Part shown: piece after piece, positions 42,931 to 51,170 of the stretch | Position numbering within the stretch: the stretch's first letter is position 1 | How the letters are laid out: each line of letters opens with the position of its first letter | Source: CALINF01 sp039990395 | Lineage (GTDB): Bacteria > Pseudomonadota > Gammaproteobacteria > Pseudomonadales > Halieaceae | Direction: 5' to 3' | NCBI GenBank assembly: GCA_039990395.1 | Contig: JBDXFZ010000146.1 | Span: forward strand, 372,001 to 436,000 | Length of the DNA stretch: 64,000 nucleotides | The notes under the pieces: model-generated | Seen by the model: the letters and a program-made list of their open reading frames with translations, nothing else | Database searches by the model: none | Told to the model about the DNA's origin: nothing | Translations under genes and position numbers: made by a program

Positions 42931-43602
42931 CTATAGCAGGTCCAGATATTTAAGATGAGCCGTGGAGACGTCCGCATCAGGGCCTTTCCCCCCCACCTTG
43001 CCATCCGCCCCTAACGTGTACAAAGAGTAGGAGGGTTTAACACCGCCAAATGGCTCAGTCTCAAGGATGTATACCCTGCCCCAAGGGTCGAGAGGGTCTT
43101 TATCCAGATAGCCACCTTCGGGAAACACCTTGGGGCTATGGTTCCCTGTAGCGCGTATGCGCAACGCCGTCAGCCCTTGCTCTGTTGTTGGGTAATTCGA
43201 ATTGTCTTCGTAGTACTGTTGGAGAGCATTCTGTAAGTATTGCAAATCTGTGCGAATTTGTAGGAGAGCTTTATTGTTTGCCTTCATAGGCGCAATCCCG
43301 AATGTCTCCTCCACCCGTTCTGCTGCGACATCGCTGCAGAATATGTAGATATCATCTTCTGTGGGATAGGGGTAGGCAGCATTGTCGCGATAGATGAAAA
43401 CCCTCCATCCGGCAGGGTTGCCCATTGCGTCCATTGCTGTGTACTCACCACAGACAATGTCCCCCGGGTAGCTTTCGATATCGCGATAACTCACATAACG
43501 AGGGTCTGGCAGAGTGCCGGCCAACGCCTCTTGTGCCTTTTTGGGGCTGGTGCCACACGCAGTCAGCAGAAGTGCAATGACGATCAATGAAAGTTGTTTC
43601 AA
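42931..43602 (-). CDS. Lipoprotein carrying a GspG-like pseudopilin globular domain
   Basis: A 223-residue two-part protein. The N terminus is a lipoprotein signal with lipobox LLTAC (Cys16), not a prepilin leader. Residues about 30-105 form a unique domain (GDIVCGEYTAMDAMGN, IYIFCSDVAAERVEE; two Cys). Residues about 110-223 match the globular domain of the type II secretion major pseudopilin GspG: DLQYLQNALQQYYEDNSNYP, then KDPLDPWGRVY and LYTLGADGKVGGKGPDADV (calcium-site loop). No N-terminal polymerisation helix is present, so it cannot be a normal pilus subunit. Role unknown. Confidence 0.8.
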   Translation of the reverse strand: MKQLSLIVIALLLTACGTSPKKAQEALAGTLPDPRYVSYRDIESYPGDIVCGEYTAMDAMGNPAGWRVFIYRDNAAYPYPTEDDIYIFCSDVAAERVEETFGIAPMKANNKALLQIRTDLQYLQNALQQYYEDNSNYPTTEQGLTALRIRATGNHSPKVFPEGGYLDKDPLDPWGRVYILETEPFGGVKPSYSLYTLGADGKVGGKGPDADVSTAHLKYLDLL

Positions 43603-43792
43603 TTTGTTGCTCTCAATATAGCCAAAAAGTTTGCCATGGCTGGGTAAATTTGCAGATTCTTAGGCTGGGATTGTAGCGCTTTGAATGGCGATCGACCATT
43701 TTCTTGCTCTGCGTTCTATGATTATCTGAAAGTTCTTTACCTGACGTCTCGTTCCGTCCGAGAATGCCGGACTACAAGTATTGGAGGTTGGC

Positions 43793-45136
43793 ATGAAAGT
43801 ATACTCGTTGATCCTGCTGGCATGCGTTTGGCTGCTTGCGCATCATGCGCAGGCCGCTTCGGAGGACCCTGCCTCAAATCAGGCGGCGCAGGGATTTCTG
43901 CTTGCGGTGATCCCAGACACCCAGAACATGATTGACTATGAAAATCAGCGAGACGAGGGATTTGCGCTTGATGGCGCCATGCAGTTTCAGCAACAGATGG
44001 ACACGCTCGCCAATTGGCAGCAGAGAACGGGTCGCGCCCTTGCTTTTGTTGTAGGCGTCGGTGATGTCTGGCAGCACCAGTCGAAATTGATTGATGACGC
44101 ACATGTCCAGCGCGGGGTAGGCGCGGTAGAAAATCCCATCTTCAATTTTCCCGATAGAGTCAGTCAGCGAGTGATCGATGAAGAAATACCCACAGCTATC
44201 GAGGGCTATCGCAAGTTGGCAGCTGTGGGCATTCCCTTTGGTGTGCTGCCGGGGAATCATGACTACGATGCCATGTGGAGCGCTGCGGGGTTTCCACCCG
44301 ATCTGACTATTCCTCGGGCCGAACTTGAGCGAGTACCAGAACAGTTGGGAATGATACATGTTGGGGGGTTGGACAATTTTCGTTCCGCGTTTGGTTCAGG
44401 CGGTGAGTTTTTCGGAGGCAAGCCCTGGTATGTGAGCAGCTTCGCGGGCGGTTCCAGCAGCGCACAAGTCTTTTCCGCGGCAGGCTACCGGTTCCTGCAT
44501 CTCGCGCTTGAAATGCAGCCCTCTGACGCGGTTGTGGCGTGGGCTTTAGGGGTTATTGACCAATACCCGGGCATCCCCACGATTGTTAGCACACACGATT
44601 ATCTCAACACTGATGGTGATCGTTTGCCCAACCCGATACTGGACCTGGCGCTGGCTGACCCAGAGGGGCACAACAGTGCGGAGGATCTCTGGAGAAAATT
44701 GATCAGCCAGCGAGATGAGATATTTCTCGTATTGTGTGGCCATCAGCACGGTCAGGGACGCAGGGTAGATCTCAATGTGAATGGGTATGAGGTTCATCAG
44801 GTATTGGCCAACTACCAAAGCAGAGGGCAATCGACTCTTGATGCGGGTGCGACTCGCAGCGCTAGCTCCGGTCGCCCACCAGGAGTGGGGGATGGCTGGT
44901 TCCGCCTGATGGATTTTAACCTTGCAGTAGAACAGCCTTATATCGACGTAAAAACCTATTCCAGTCATTACGAAGCTTACGCCAGCGAACTGGAAGATTA
45001 TGCGCGCTGGTACCAGCCACAAGAGCAGCCACAACTTTCTGAAACTGCTTATCGTGGACGAGATACGTTTCGGCTGGCGTTGCCAGATTTCCGAGAGCGT
45101 TTTGGCCCTCCAGCGCCTTTGCGAAGCAGTGAATGA
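43793..45136 (+). CDS. Exported metallophosphoesterase
   Basis: A 447-residue calcineurin-like phosphoesterase with a signal peptide (cleavage near AQA-ASE). GGAGG precedes ATG 43793. Metal-binding motifs in order: VIPDTQNM, VGVGDVWQH, LPGNHDYDAM, STHDYLN and CGHQHGQGRR. The substrate could be a phosphodiester or sugar phosphate in the periplasm. It is divergent from the GspG-domain lipoprotein and is followed by the desaturase gene 17 bases later. Confidence 0.85.
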   Translation: MKVYSLILLACVWLLAHHAQAASEDPASNQAAQGFLLAVIPDTQNMIDYENQRDEGFALDGAMQFQQQMDTLANWQQRTGRALAFVVGVGDVWQHQSKLIDDAHVQRGVGAVENPIFNFPDRVSQRVIDEEIPTAIEGYRKLAAVGIPFGVLPGNHDYDAMWSAAGFPPDLTIPRAELERVPEQLGMIHVGGLDNFRSAFGSGGEFFGGKPWYVSSFAGGSSSAQVFSAAGYRFLHLALEMQPSDAVVAWALGVIDQYPGIPTIVSTHDYLNTDGDRLPNPILDLALADPEGHNSAEDLWRKLISQRDEIFLVLCGHQHGQGRRVDLNVNGYEVHQVLANYQSRGQSTLDAGATRSASSGRPPGVGDGWFRLMDFNLAVEQPYIDVKTYSSHYEAYASELEDYARWYQPQEQPQLSETAYRGRDTFRLALPDFRERFGPPAPLRSSE

Positions 45137-45153
45137 CGCGGTAAGCTTTGCCG

Positions 45154-46059
45154 ATGAAAATTTCTGACTATCTCACCAAAGACGATATCAATCGGTTTAC
45201 CGCCAAGAGCGACCTGCATGCATGGCGCCTGGTGCTGGGGAACTGGATGCTCATTGCGCTGGTATTTGCGCTGGTTGCTGCATATCCCAATCCACTGACG
45301 ATTTTAGTAGCCATGGTGCTGTTGGCCGGCCGGCAGTTGGGCTTGTCTGTGCTGATGCATGAGGCGGGGCATCGTACGCTGTTTCGAACCCCTAGGCTCA
45401 ATGATGTGGTGGGACAATGGTTGTGTGCAGCACCAGTGTTCAGCAATCTGCCGTCTTACGCCAAGGGCCATCTTGAGCATCATCGCAAGGCTGGTACTCA
45501 TGACGATCCCGATCTGCCTAACTATGCTGCTTACCCTATCTCTTCAGAGAGCTTTCGCAGGAAAGTGGTTCGCGACCTGACAGGCCAGACTGGTTTCAAA
45601 CTCCTGTCTGCGATAGCCCGGGGTGCCTCGGGGATTATAAGTACACAAAAGCGGGATTCTGCGTGGCCGTTTATCCAGGAGTTGATCGCTCAGGTGTTTT
45701 TGTTCGCGGTGCTGTATGCCTTTGGTATTGGTTGGGCATACCTTGTTTGGTTGGGCGCATTCCTCACCTTTTTTATGTTGATTATTCGGGTTCGCCAAAT
45801 CGCGGAGCACGCTGCCGTACCTGACCTTTATGACCGAGACCCGAGAAAGAACACCCGTACCGTTGATGCCCCTTGGTGGCAGAAGCTGGTGTTTGCACCT
45901 AACGGCGTAAACTATCATATGGAACATCACTTCATGGCCAGCGTGCCGTGTTATCGATTGCGAGCGCTGCGAGAGCACCTCAGGGCCCAACATGCGTTAG
46001 ATGATGTGCCGGCTTTTTCCGGTTATGGGCAGTTATTGAAACACGCGGTTGCTGTGTGA
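45154..46059 (+). CDS. Fatty acid desaturase
   Basis: A 301-residue membrane di-iron desaturase/hydroxylase. Three histidine boxes: HEAGH near residue 70, HLEHHR near 107 and HMEHH near 252; four or so hydrophobic spans separate them. The substrate (acyl lipid or other chain) is not fixed. The stop overlaps the following AGCS start as GTGA, so translation is coupled. ATG 45154 is used rather than TTG 45148. Confidence 0.88.
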   Translation: MKISDYLTKDDINRFTAKSDLHAWRLVLGNWMLIALVFALVAAYPNPLTILVAMVLLAGRQLGLSVLMHEAGHRTLFRTPRLNDVVGQWLCAAPVFSNLPSYAKGHLEHHRKAGTHDDPDLPNYAAYPISSESFRRKVVRDLTGQTGFKLLSAIARGASGIISTQKRDSAWPFIQELIAQVFLFAVLYAFGIGWAYLVWLGAFLTFFMLIIRVRQIAEHAAVPDLYDRDPRKNTRTVDAPWWQKLVFAPNGVNYHMEHHFMASVPCYRLRALREHLRAQHALDDVPAFSGYGQLLKHAVAV

Positions 46060-47603
46060 GACATGTATGCTCCGCGTCGCCTGGGCGGCGTATTCTTTTA
46101 GCGTCTTCTGCGCTACTTACTTACTTTATAGCCTCTGCAGCCTATGCACAGGGGTTTGATCAGCAGGTAGAGTCGGTTATTCGGCCTCTGGCGAATGGTT
46201 TAGCCAGCGTCGTGTTCTATAAGGTCAGCCTATTTGGCCAGCCGTTTCCGCTGATCGTTTTGTGGCTTGCTGTTGCAGCAATATTCTTCACCTTCTATAT
46301 GGGCTTTATTAACATTCGCGGCTTCGGATTGGCTGTGCGGCATGTTCGTGGTCAGTTTCATAACCCCGGCGCTCGAGGTGAAATATCGCATTTTCAGGCA
46401 GTCGCAACTGCCGTGTCTGGCACGGTCGGAATTGGCAACATTGGCGGGGTGGCTGTTGCAATCGTCATTGGAGGGCCTGGGGCAGCATTCTGGTTGATTG
46501 TGGCCGGCTTCCTCTCGATGTCTACCAAGCTGGTGGAATGTACGCTGGGCGTGAAGTATCGCAAGCACAATCCGGATGGCTCAGTGTCGGGTGGTCCAAT
46601 GTATTACCTCGAACGCTATTTAAGCGACCGAGGTGCGCCTGGGCTCGGCAAATGGCTTGGGAGCTTCTATGCACTATCGCTGGTAATCGGCTGCCTGGGT
46701 ATTGGCAACATGTTTCAATCCAATCAGGCATACGTTCAGTTTGTTGTCATTACAGGTGGTGAGCAGTCTTTTTTTGCTGACAAGGGTTGGCTGTTTGGCC
46801 TTGTAATCGCAGCTACAGTAGGCGTGGTTATTATTGGTGGTATTAAATCTATCGCGCGAGTTGCTGCACACGTGGTGCCGTTTATGGCGGTTCTCTACGT
46901 CATCTCGGCGCTTATCATCATTGGTATGAGTTATGAGCACATTCCAGCAGCAATTGCGCTAATAGTAGGCAACGCCTTTACCTTGGAGAGTGCGACGGGC
47001 GGTATGGTTGGCGCCATTATTGTTGGATTCCAGCGCGCGTTGTTCTCTAACGAGGCCGGTATTGGCTCTGCGTCTATCGCTCACTCGGCGGTGCAGACCG
47101 ATGAACCGGCTTCCGAGGGGTTGGTATCGCTGTTGGAGCCTTTCATCGACACGGTCGTTATCTGCACCCTGACCTCATTGGTTATTGTCACCACTGCCTA
47201 CCCCAATGGTCTAATGGACAGTGGTCTTGAAGGGATCGCGCTTACGTCGGCTTCCTTTGAGCATCACGTGAGTTGGGCTCCATACCCACTGGCTGTCGCG
47301 GCGCTACTGTTTGCATTTTCTACCAGCATCTCGTGGTCTTACTATGGGCTCAAAGGGTGGACTTATCTGTTTGGAGAGGGGGCATTGACCCAGGCCGTAT
47401 TCAAAACGGTTTTCTGCGGCTTCATCGCCTTGGGCTGTATGATCCAGCTCACGGCAGTTCTCGACTTTTCCGACGCGATGGTATTTCTAATTGCGATCCC
47501 GAATATACTGGGGCTGTACTTCTTTGCGCCTGAGGTTAAGCGCGACGTCAACGATTACATGCGCCGTATTCGGGCGGGCGAGGTGCATATCAATAGTGAT
47601 TGA
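46056..47603 (+). CDS. Alanine/glycine:cation symporter (AGCS family)
   Basis: A 515-residue sodium- or proton-coupled amino acid symporter with 10-11 helices. Family motifs: FYMGFINIRGFGLAVRHVRG, GTVGIGNIGGVAVAI, GGPMYYLERYL, and QRALFSNEAGIGSASIAHSA. An unusual extra N-terminal hydrophobic segment (ILLASSALLTYFIASAAYAQ) looks like a signal peptide. GTG 46056 overlaps the desaturase stop. Confidence 0.93.
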   Translation: MRHVCSASPGRRILLASSALLTYFIASAAYAQGFDQQVESVIRPLANGLASVVFYKVSLFGQPFPLIVLWLAVAAIFFTFYMGFINIRGFGLAVRHVRGQFHNPGARGEISHFQAVATAVSGTVGIGNIGGVAVAIVIGGPGAAFWLIVAGFLSMSTKLVECTLGVKYRKHNPDGSVSGGPMYYLERYLSDRGAPGLGKWLGSFYALSLVIGCLGIGNMFQSNQAYVQFVVITGGEQSFFADKGWLFGLVIAATVGVVIIGGIKSIARVAAHVVPFMAVLYVISALIIIGMSYEHIPAAIALIVGNAFTLESATGGMVGAIIVGFQRALFSNEAGIGSASIAHSAVQTDEPASEGLVSLLEPFIDTVVICTLTSLVIVTTAYPNGLMDSGLEGIALTSASFEHHVSWAPYPLAVAALLFAFSTSISWSYYGLKGWTYLFGEGALTQAVFKTVFCGFIALGCMIQLTAVLDFSDAMVFLIAIPNILGLYFFAPEVKRDVNDYMRRIRAGEVHINSD

Positions 47604-47633
47604 TGAGCTTGCCCTCGTGATTATCAAGCTTTC

Positions 47634-48458
47634 TCAGTAGGGTTTGTCGCCGTCGATCGTAATGCGCTCCATACGTCTGTGCGCAGGGAAATAGTCATTC
47701 ACCGGTTTGTGCTGCGTGCTGCGATTGTCCCAGATAGCGATGCTGTGTGGTTGCCAGCTGAAGCGGCAGGTAAACTCCGCGGTTTGAATGTGTTGGAATA
47801 AGAACGCTAGTATCGCTTGGCTTTCGTCTTTCCTTAAACCCTCAATATGGGTGGTGAAAAGTGAGTTGACGAAAACGACCTTTTTGCTCGTTTCAGGGTG
47901 TGTGCGAATGATAGGGTGCTTTACGGGAGGATTCGTCGCCACAGCCTCCGCCAATCGCTCCCTTCCGCCCGGTTCGGCCAGGCTTTCCCGGAATCCATGG
48001 GCGAAATCGTGCACGGCATCGAGGCCCTCTAGCATTTGCTGCATAGGAAATGACAAACCTTCGTAGGCTGCCGTCATACTCGACCATAGCGTATCGCCGC
48101 CCTTTGGTGGGGTAATGACTGCTTTCAAGACGGTGCCCAGTGGCGGGTGTTGACGAAACGTCATGTCCGAATGCCAGGTTTCAATCTTGGTGGGTTTCTC
48201 CGGAGTACTCTCCAGTATTGTGATCTCGTCAAAGCCGTCGACGGTTGCATAGGCCGGATGGGTCTGTAGCGGCCCAAAGCACAGTGCCAAGGCTTTCTGG
48301 CTTGCAGGAGAGATATCCTGTTCCCGAAAGAAAATCACTTCGTATTCGTTAAGCAGTTTCCGCAATTTGAGCACGTCATCGCTCGATAGCGTTTCGCCCA
48401 AATCCATTCCTCTAACTTCAGCGCCAAGCGCGCCGGCAATTGGAGTGATGTCCAGCAT
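47634..48458 (-). CDS. TauD/TfdA-family 2-oxoglutarate dioxygenase
   Basis: A 274-residue Fe(II)/2-oxoglutarate dioxygenase of the taurine dioxygenase fold. Iron ligands in ETWHSDMTF (HxD) and the distal His in NRSTQHKPVND; the 2-oxoglutarate-binding Arg in HRRMERITIDGD. N terminus LDITPIAGALGAEVRGMDL is characteristic. AAAGGAAAA precedes the ATG. No sulfonate ABC genes are adjacent, so substrate (taurine, other sulfonate, aryloxy acid) is unclear. Confidence 0.9.
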   Translation of the reverse strand: MLDITPIAGALGAEVRGMDLGETLSSDDVLKLRKLLNEYEVIFFREQDISPASQKALALCFGPLQTHPAYATVDGFDEITILESTPEKPTKIETWHSDMTFRQHPPLGTVLKAVITPPKGGDTLWSSMTAAYEGLSFPMQQMLEGLDAVHDFAHGFRESLAEPGGRERLAEAVATNPPVKHPIIRTHPETSKKVVFVNSLFTTHIEGLRKDESQAILAFLFQHIQTAEFTCRFSWQPHSIAIWDNRSTQHKPVNDYFPAHRRMERITIDGDKPY

Positions 48459-48620
48459 TCCATTTTCCTTTGATCAGTCTTGAACCAATTTTATCTACCG
48501 TCGGAGTCTATCAGAGCAAACTGACTGATTGCGATGGCAAAGGGCCTCAATCGACGTGTCATCTTTACCGGGTCTGCCAGATGATAAGTACCAAAGTAAG
48601 CCGATAAAGTTTGGAAGCGC

Positions 48621-49541
48621 ATGAGTAGTCGTCAAAAAAGTGGATATTTGTACACGTATTCTGCCAATCGCGCCGGTCAGTGTCTGATGACAATGCTATT
48701 GATCGGTCTTGCTCATTCAGCGAAGTCTTTCGCTCAAGCCCCGCTGGATATTGATGCGCTGATGGCGACTCGGGCGGAGCTTAAATTGCAGATGGGATAC
48801 AGCTTTCTGGCTGCCAGCGACAACCAATTGGTACCTTTACAGCTAGCGGGACAGGAGTCGACCGCTGATCTGCCTCAGCTTCAGGCCATCGTCGAGCGGG
48901 ACATTGAGGCTGGCCAGTGGGTCTCTGCATTGCGCTATGGAGTGGACAGCAATCTAGAGCTACGCAGCTCGATCCTTCAACGAGACAGTCGTACCAGATC
49001 GCCTTATCGACCCTCGGTCACGCGTCAGAGTACTGCACTCACTGTTGGAGGTACCTGGCAAGTGAGTGCAGATCGACGAACGCCGGCTTTGCTTCTTTCA
49101 CTAGACGTGGATATCGCAAGCAGTTCGCCGCTTCAGGAGTCTGAGGTGGGCTATGGTAAATCAGTACGCGTTAATGCGCTGACTTATCGAACATTCGACC
49201 CCGTTGTGCTATCTGTGCAGCTTGGATACGAATATTCCTCGAGCTGGCGGCAGGGCAATATAGAGTATCTGCCCGGAAATAATGCCACTGCTAAAACTCA
49301 GATTAGCTTTGCCCTTAACCCAGAGGTGACTCTGATCGGCGGACTTGGCGTGCAGCGCTCGGAGGCACCTAAGGTCTCGGGAATAGAGCTATATGAAAGC
49401 GCTACCCAGATTAACCTGACACTGGCTGGTGGGCTGGCACTAAGCCGCCGCTCTTCACTATTTCTGGGCGCAGATGTGTACGCCAGCGGGTTAAGTGCTG
49501 CTAGCGTGAACGTTGAATGGCTTTATCAGTTTGAACTGTGA
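48621..49541 (+). CDS. Outer-membrane beta-barrel protein (possible peptide-export porin)
   Basis: A 306-residue protein with an N-terminal signal peptide (cleavage near SFA-QAP). Residues about 40-80 are helical/charged (DIDALMATRAELKLQ) and the rest is alternating beta strand from about 95 to a C-terminal aromatic strand (VNVEWLYQFEL). This helix-then-barrel layout recalls FapF, the outer-membrane porin for Fap amyloid subunits, but sequence identity was not measured. It heads the cassette with the small secreted peptide, a two-helix protein and the C39 peptidase. An outer-membrane outlet for the small peptide is inference. Confidence 0.68.
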   Translation: MSSRQKSGYLYTYSANRAGQCLMTMLLIGLAHSAKSFAQAPLDIDALMATRAELKLQMGYSFLAASDNQLVPLQLAGQESTADLPQLQAIVERDIEAGQWVSALRYGVDSNLELRSSILQRDSRTRSPYRPSVTRQSTALTVGGTWQVSADRRTPALLLSLDVDIASSSPLQESEVGYGKSVRVNALTYRTFDPVVLSVQLGYEYSSSWRQGNIEYLPGNNATAKTQISFALNPEVTLIGGLGVQRSEAPKVSGIELYESATQINLTLAGGLALSRRSSLFLGADVYASGLSAASVNVEWLYQFEL

Positions 49542-49549
49542 GAGGGGCG

Positions 49550-49579
49550 GTGCTACCAGGTTGATGCGCAGGGTAGCAC
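49550..49579 (+). repeat. Hairpin between barrel gene and small-peptide gene
   Basis: GTGCTACC (49550-49557) and GGTAGCAC (49572-49579), 14-base loop, right after the barrel gene stop. No T-run. It could partly terminate transcription or stabilise the upstream mRNA end, leaving the small-peptide mRNA at a different level. Confidence 0.45.
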
Positions 49580-49636
49580 TGCTATAGAGGCTTATCTGTT
49601 GGTGATGAGTCATTGCATCAAATAAGGAGTCTTACT

Positions 49637-49939
49637 ATGAATTCAATGAAGAGATTTTTATGTGTTCTTGGAATAGCTACCGCGGTCAGTCAGCCCTTGC
49701 ATGCTGAAACCCTGCAAGGGGCTGAACAGGCCCAGCTGATAGCAGCATTCGGCCACGACATTGCGACGACACATGATGTTGCCGTACTGGAAGAGGATGT
49801 TCTGCAGGAAACCGATGGCCGACTGGCGCCGTTGGCGTTGGCACTTGCCATAACGGGCGTCGATCTGGCGTTGGCCGGATTTTACTGGGGAGTCTATGTG
49901 CCGCACTACTACAGCGGTGTGTACTATCAGTCTCCTTAG
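49637..49939 (+). CDS. Small Sec-exported peptide with double-glycine-like leader site (candidate C39 substrate)
   Basis: A 100-residue protein; AAGGAG lies seven bases before ATG 49637. Residues 1-23 are a Sec signal peptide (RFLCVLGIATAVSQPLHA). Residues 24-62 are acidic and end LEEDVLQETDGR, with Leu at -12 (L51), Leu at -7 (L56) and Gly at -2 (G61) relative to a cut after R62. Those are the key positions of double-glycine leaders, although -1 is Arg and -8 is Val instead of Glu. Residues 63-100 are hydrophobic then Tyr/Trp/Gly-rich (ALAGFYWGVYVPHYY). The nearby C39 peptidase would be the maturation enzyme. Confidence 0.65.
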   Translation: MNSMKRFLCVLGIATAVSQPLHAETLQGAEQAQLIAAFGHDIATTHDVAVLEEDVLQETDGRLAPLALALAITGVDLALAGFYWGVYVPHYYSGVYYQSP

Positions 49940-50173
49940 TGACTAGCATGGTGCCTGATGCGAAACAAAAGTAGCACGAACAAGGCTTATGAGGCACCAA
50001 AGGCAAGAAGTTCGTGTTTTTCTATCCTATATTCATAATAGGGCGGGGCGCATTGGAATGTCGGCGAGCATATGCTGACTTTCACTACGCCCTAGTTTGC
50101 CCAAATAAAGAGGCAGGCATCGGCTGGTACGAGATTACCATCGACTAAAAGAGGCAGTGGCTGAGGTGGAGAG

Positions 50174-50467
50174 ATGAGGCATCCTGAGTTGGAGCGAAAA
50201 CTGAACGATGAACGCTTTAGGCGCCGCTTCACTAAACACTGGCTGCGGTTTCTGATTCAGACATGGCTTCCACTGCTAATGGTTACGATGCTGCTGTTTT
50301 GGGTGAGTGAGGCCAGCTGGACACTGGAGGTGATTGCCTTACTGCTTATTGCTGAGTTTTTGGTATGCAATGCGGTTGCCTGGTACTGGGGTGTGCAGCG
50401 TGCATGTAAGGACGTGAGAACACTTCAGAAAAATTATCGCCCGCCGGCAGCTTTTCCGTTCGACTGA
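50174..50467 (+). CDS. Small two-helix membrane protein of the C39 cassette
   Basis: A 97-residue inner-membrane protein. A basic N terminus (KLNDERFRRRFTKHWLRF) is followed by two hydrophobic helices at about 27-47 and 52-73, then a basic cytoplasmic-looking tail (KDVRTLQKNY). It ends three bases before the C39 peptidase start and has GGAG ahead of its ATG, so the two genes are translated together. It may anchor or deliver the peptidase. No known family recognised. Confidence 0.62.
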   Translation: MRHPELERKLNDERFRRRFTKHWLRFLIQTWLPLLMVTMLLFWVSEASWTLEVIALLLIAEFLVCNAVAWYWGVQRACKDVRTLQKNYRPPAAFPFD

Positions 50468-50470
50468 CCG

Positions 50471-51142
50471 ATGCTGCGGTTTGCTGCGCAACTTGACGAG
50501 CTACTCGTTCGAGAGGTTTCTGAAAAACTGTCAGCGCTGCCTGTTGCATTGGTGTGTGCAATAGCTCTGGCAGCAAGTATTGAGGCGAAGGGTGCAAGCC
50601 GACTGGTTACTGACCGAGCCGGCGCTTCAGTTTCTTCAAGTCGAACGGATACGCCGTCTCGACCTATGTTTACGACATGGATAGAGCGACGCGATAGAGG
50701 CGTTGTAAAGCAGTCACTGGATTACAGCTGCGGTATCGCCGCTCTGGCAACGCTGCTGCAGTTGAGTTTTGATATCGAAGCATCCGAATCTTCGCTCCTT
50801 GAGCTGCTGGCAAGCAGGGCGAAAGAGTGGGAACTGGCAGCCGATTGGAAAGAGCGCGGGGTTTCTTTGGCCATTCTTCGCAAAGTAGCGAATCACTACG
50901 GCGTTCATGCAATGGGCGTTGTTGTATCCCCCGCGGTTTTTATGAAGCTGCAGGAGCCTGCCATTGCCTTTATTGATTATCGAGGCTCGCCCCACTTCAC
51001 AGTGATCAAGCCGCCACTGACTGACGGCAGAATCGATTTAGCGGACCCAAGTTGGGGTAATCGAATTCTCACGCGTTGGCAATTCATGCCGATGTTTCTC
51101 AATGGCGGTCGTGGCACGCTTCTGCTTTTGAGCAAATCTTAG
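50471..51142 (+). CDS. FapD-like periplasmic C39 family peptidase
   Basis: A 223-residue papain-like cysteine peptidase of family C39 without an ABC exporter attached. N-terminal hydrophobic segment (LPVALVCAIALAASIEA) acts as signal or anchor. Catalytic centre: Gln and Cys in KQSLDYSCGIAALATLL, His in SPHFTVIKPP and Asp in DLADPSWGNR. The middle GVSLAILRKVANHYGVHAMG is the family loop. In the Fap system the equivalent FapD processes/assists amyloid export. Here a candidate substrate peptide and an outer-membrane barrel lie just upstream. Confidence 0.82.
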   Translation: MLRFAAQLDELLVREVSEKLSALPVALVCAIALAASIEAKGASRLVTDRAGASVSSSRTDTPSRPMFTTWIERRDRGVVKQSLDYSCGIAALATLLQLSFDIEASESSLLELLASRAKEWELAADWKERGVSLAILRKVANHYGVHAMGVVVSPAVFMKLQEPAIAFIDYRGSPHFTVIKPPLTDGRIDLADPSWGNRILTRWQFMPMFLNGGRGTLLLLSKS

Positions 51143-51170
51143 TGTGTGGTTGTGAGGCTGCTCATGAAAG

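Noticed and set aside
42931..43602. Genuine type II secretion pseudopilin
   Set aside because: No prepilin cleavage site or N-terminal hydrophobic helix, and no other gsp genes nearby; the start carries a lipobox instead.
49950..49998. GGTGCCT/AGGCACC inverted repeat after the small-peptide gene as a terminator
   Set aside because: Only 7 paired bases across a 35-base loop and no T-run; not convincing.
48621..51142. Complete Fap amyloid operon
   Set aside because: Only FapD-like and barrel-like parts are present; no FapA, FapB, FapC or FapE and no amyloid repeats with Asn/Gln motifs.
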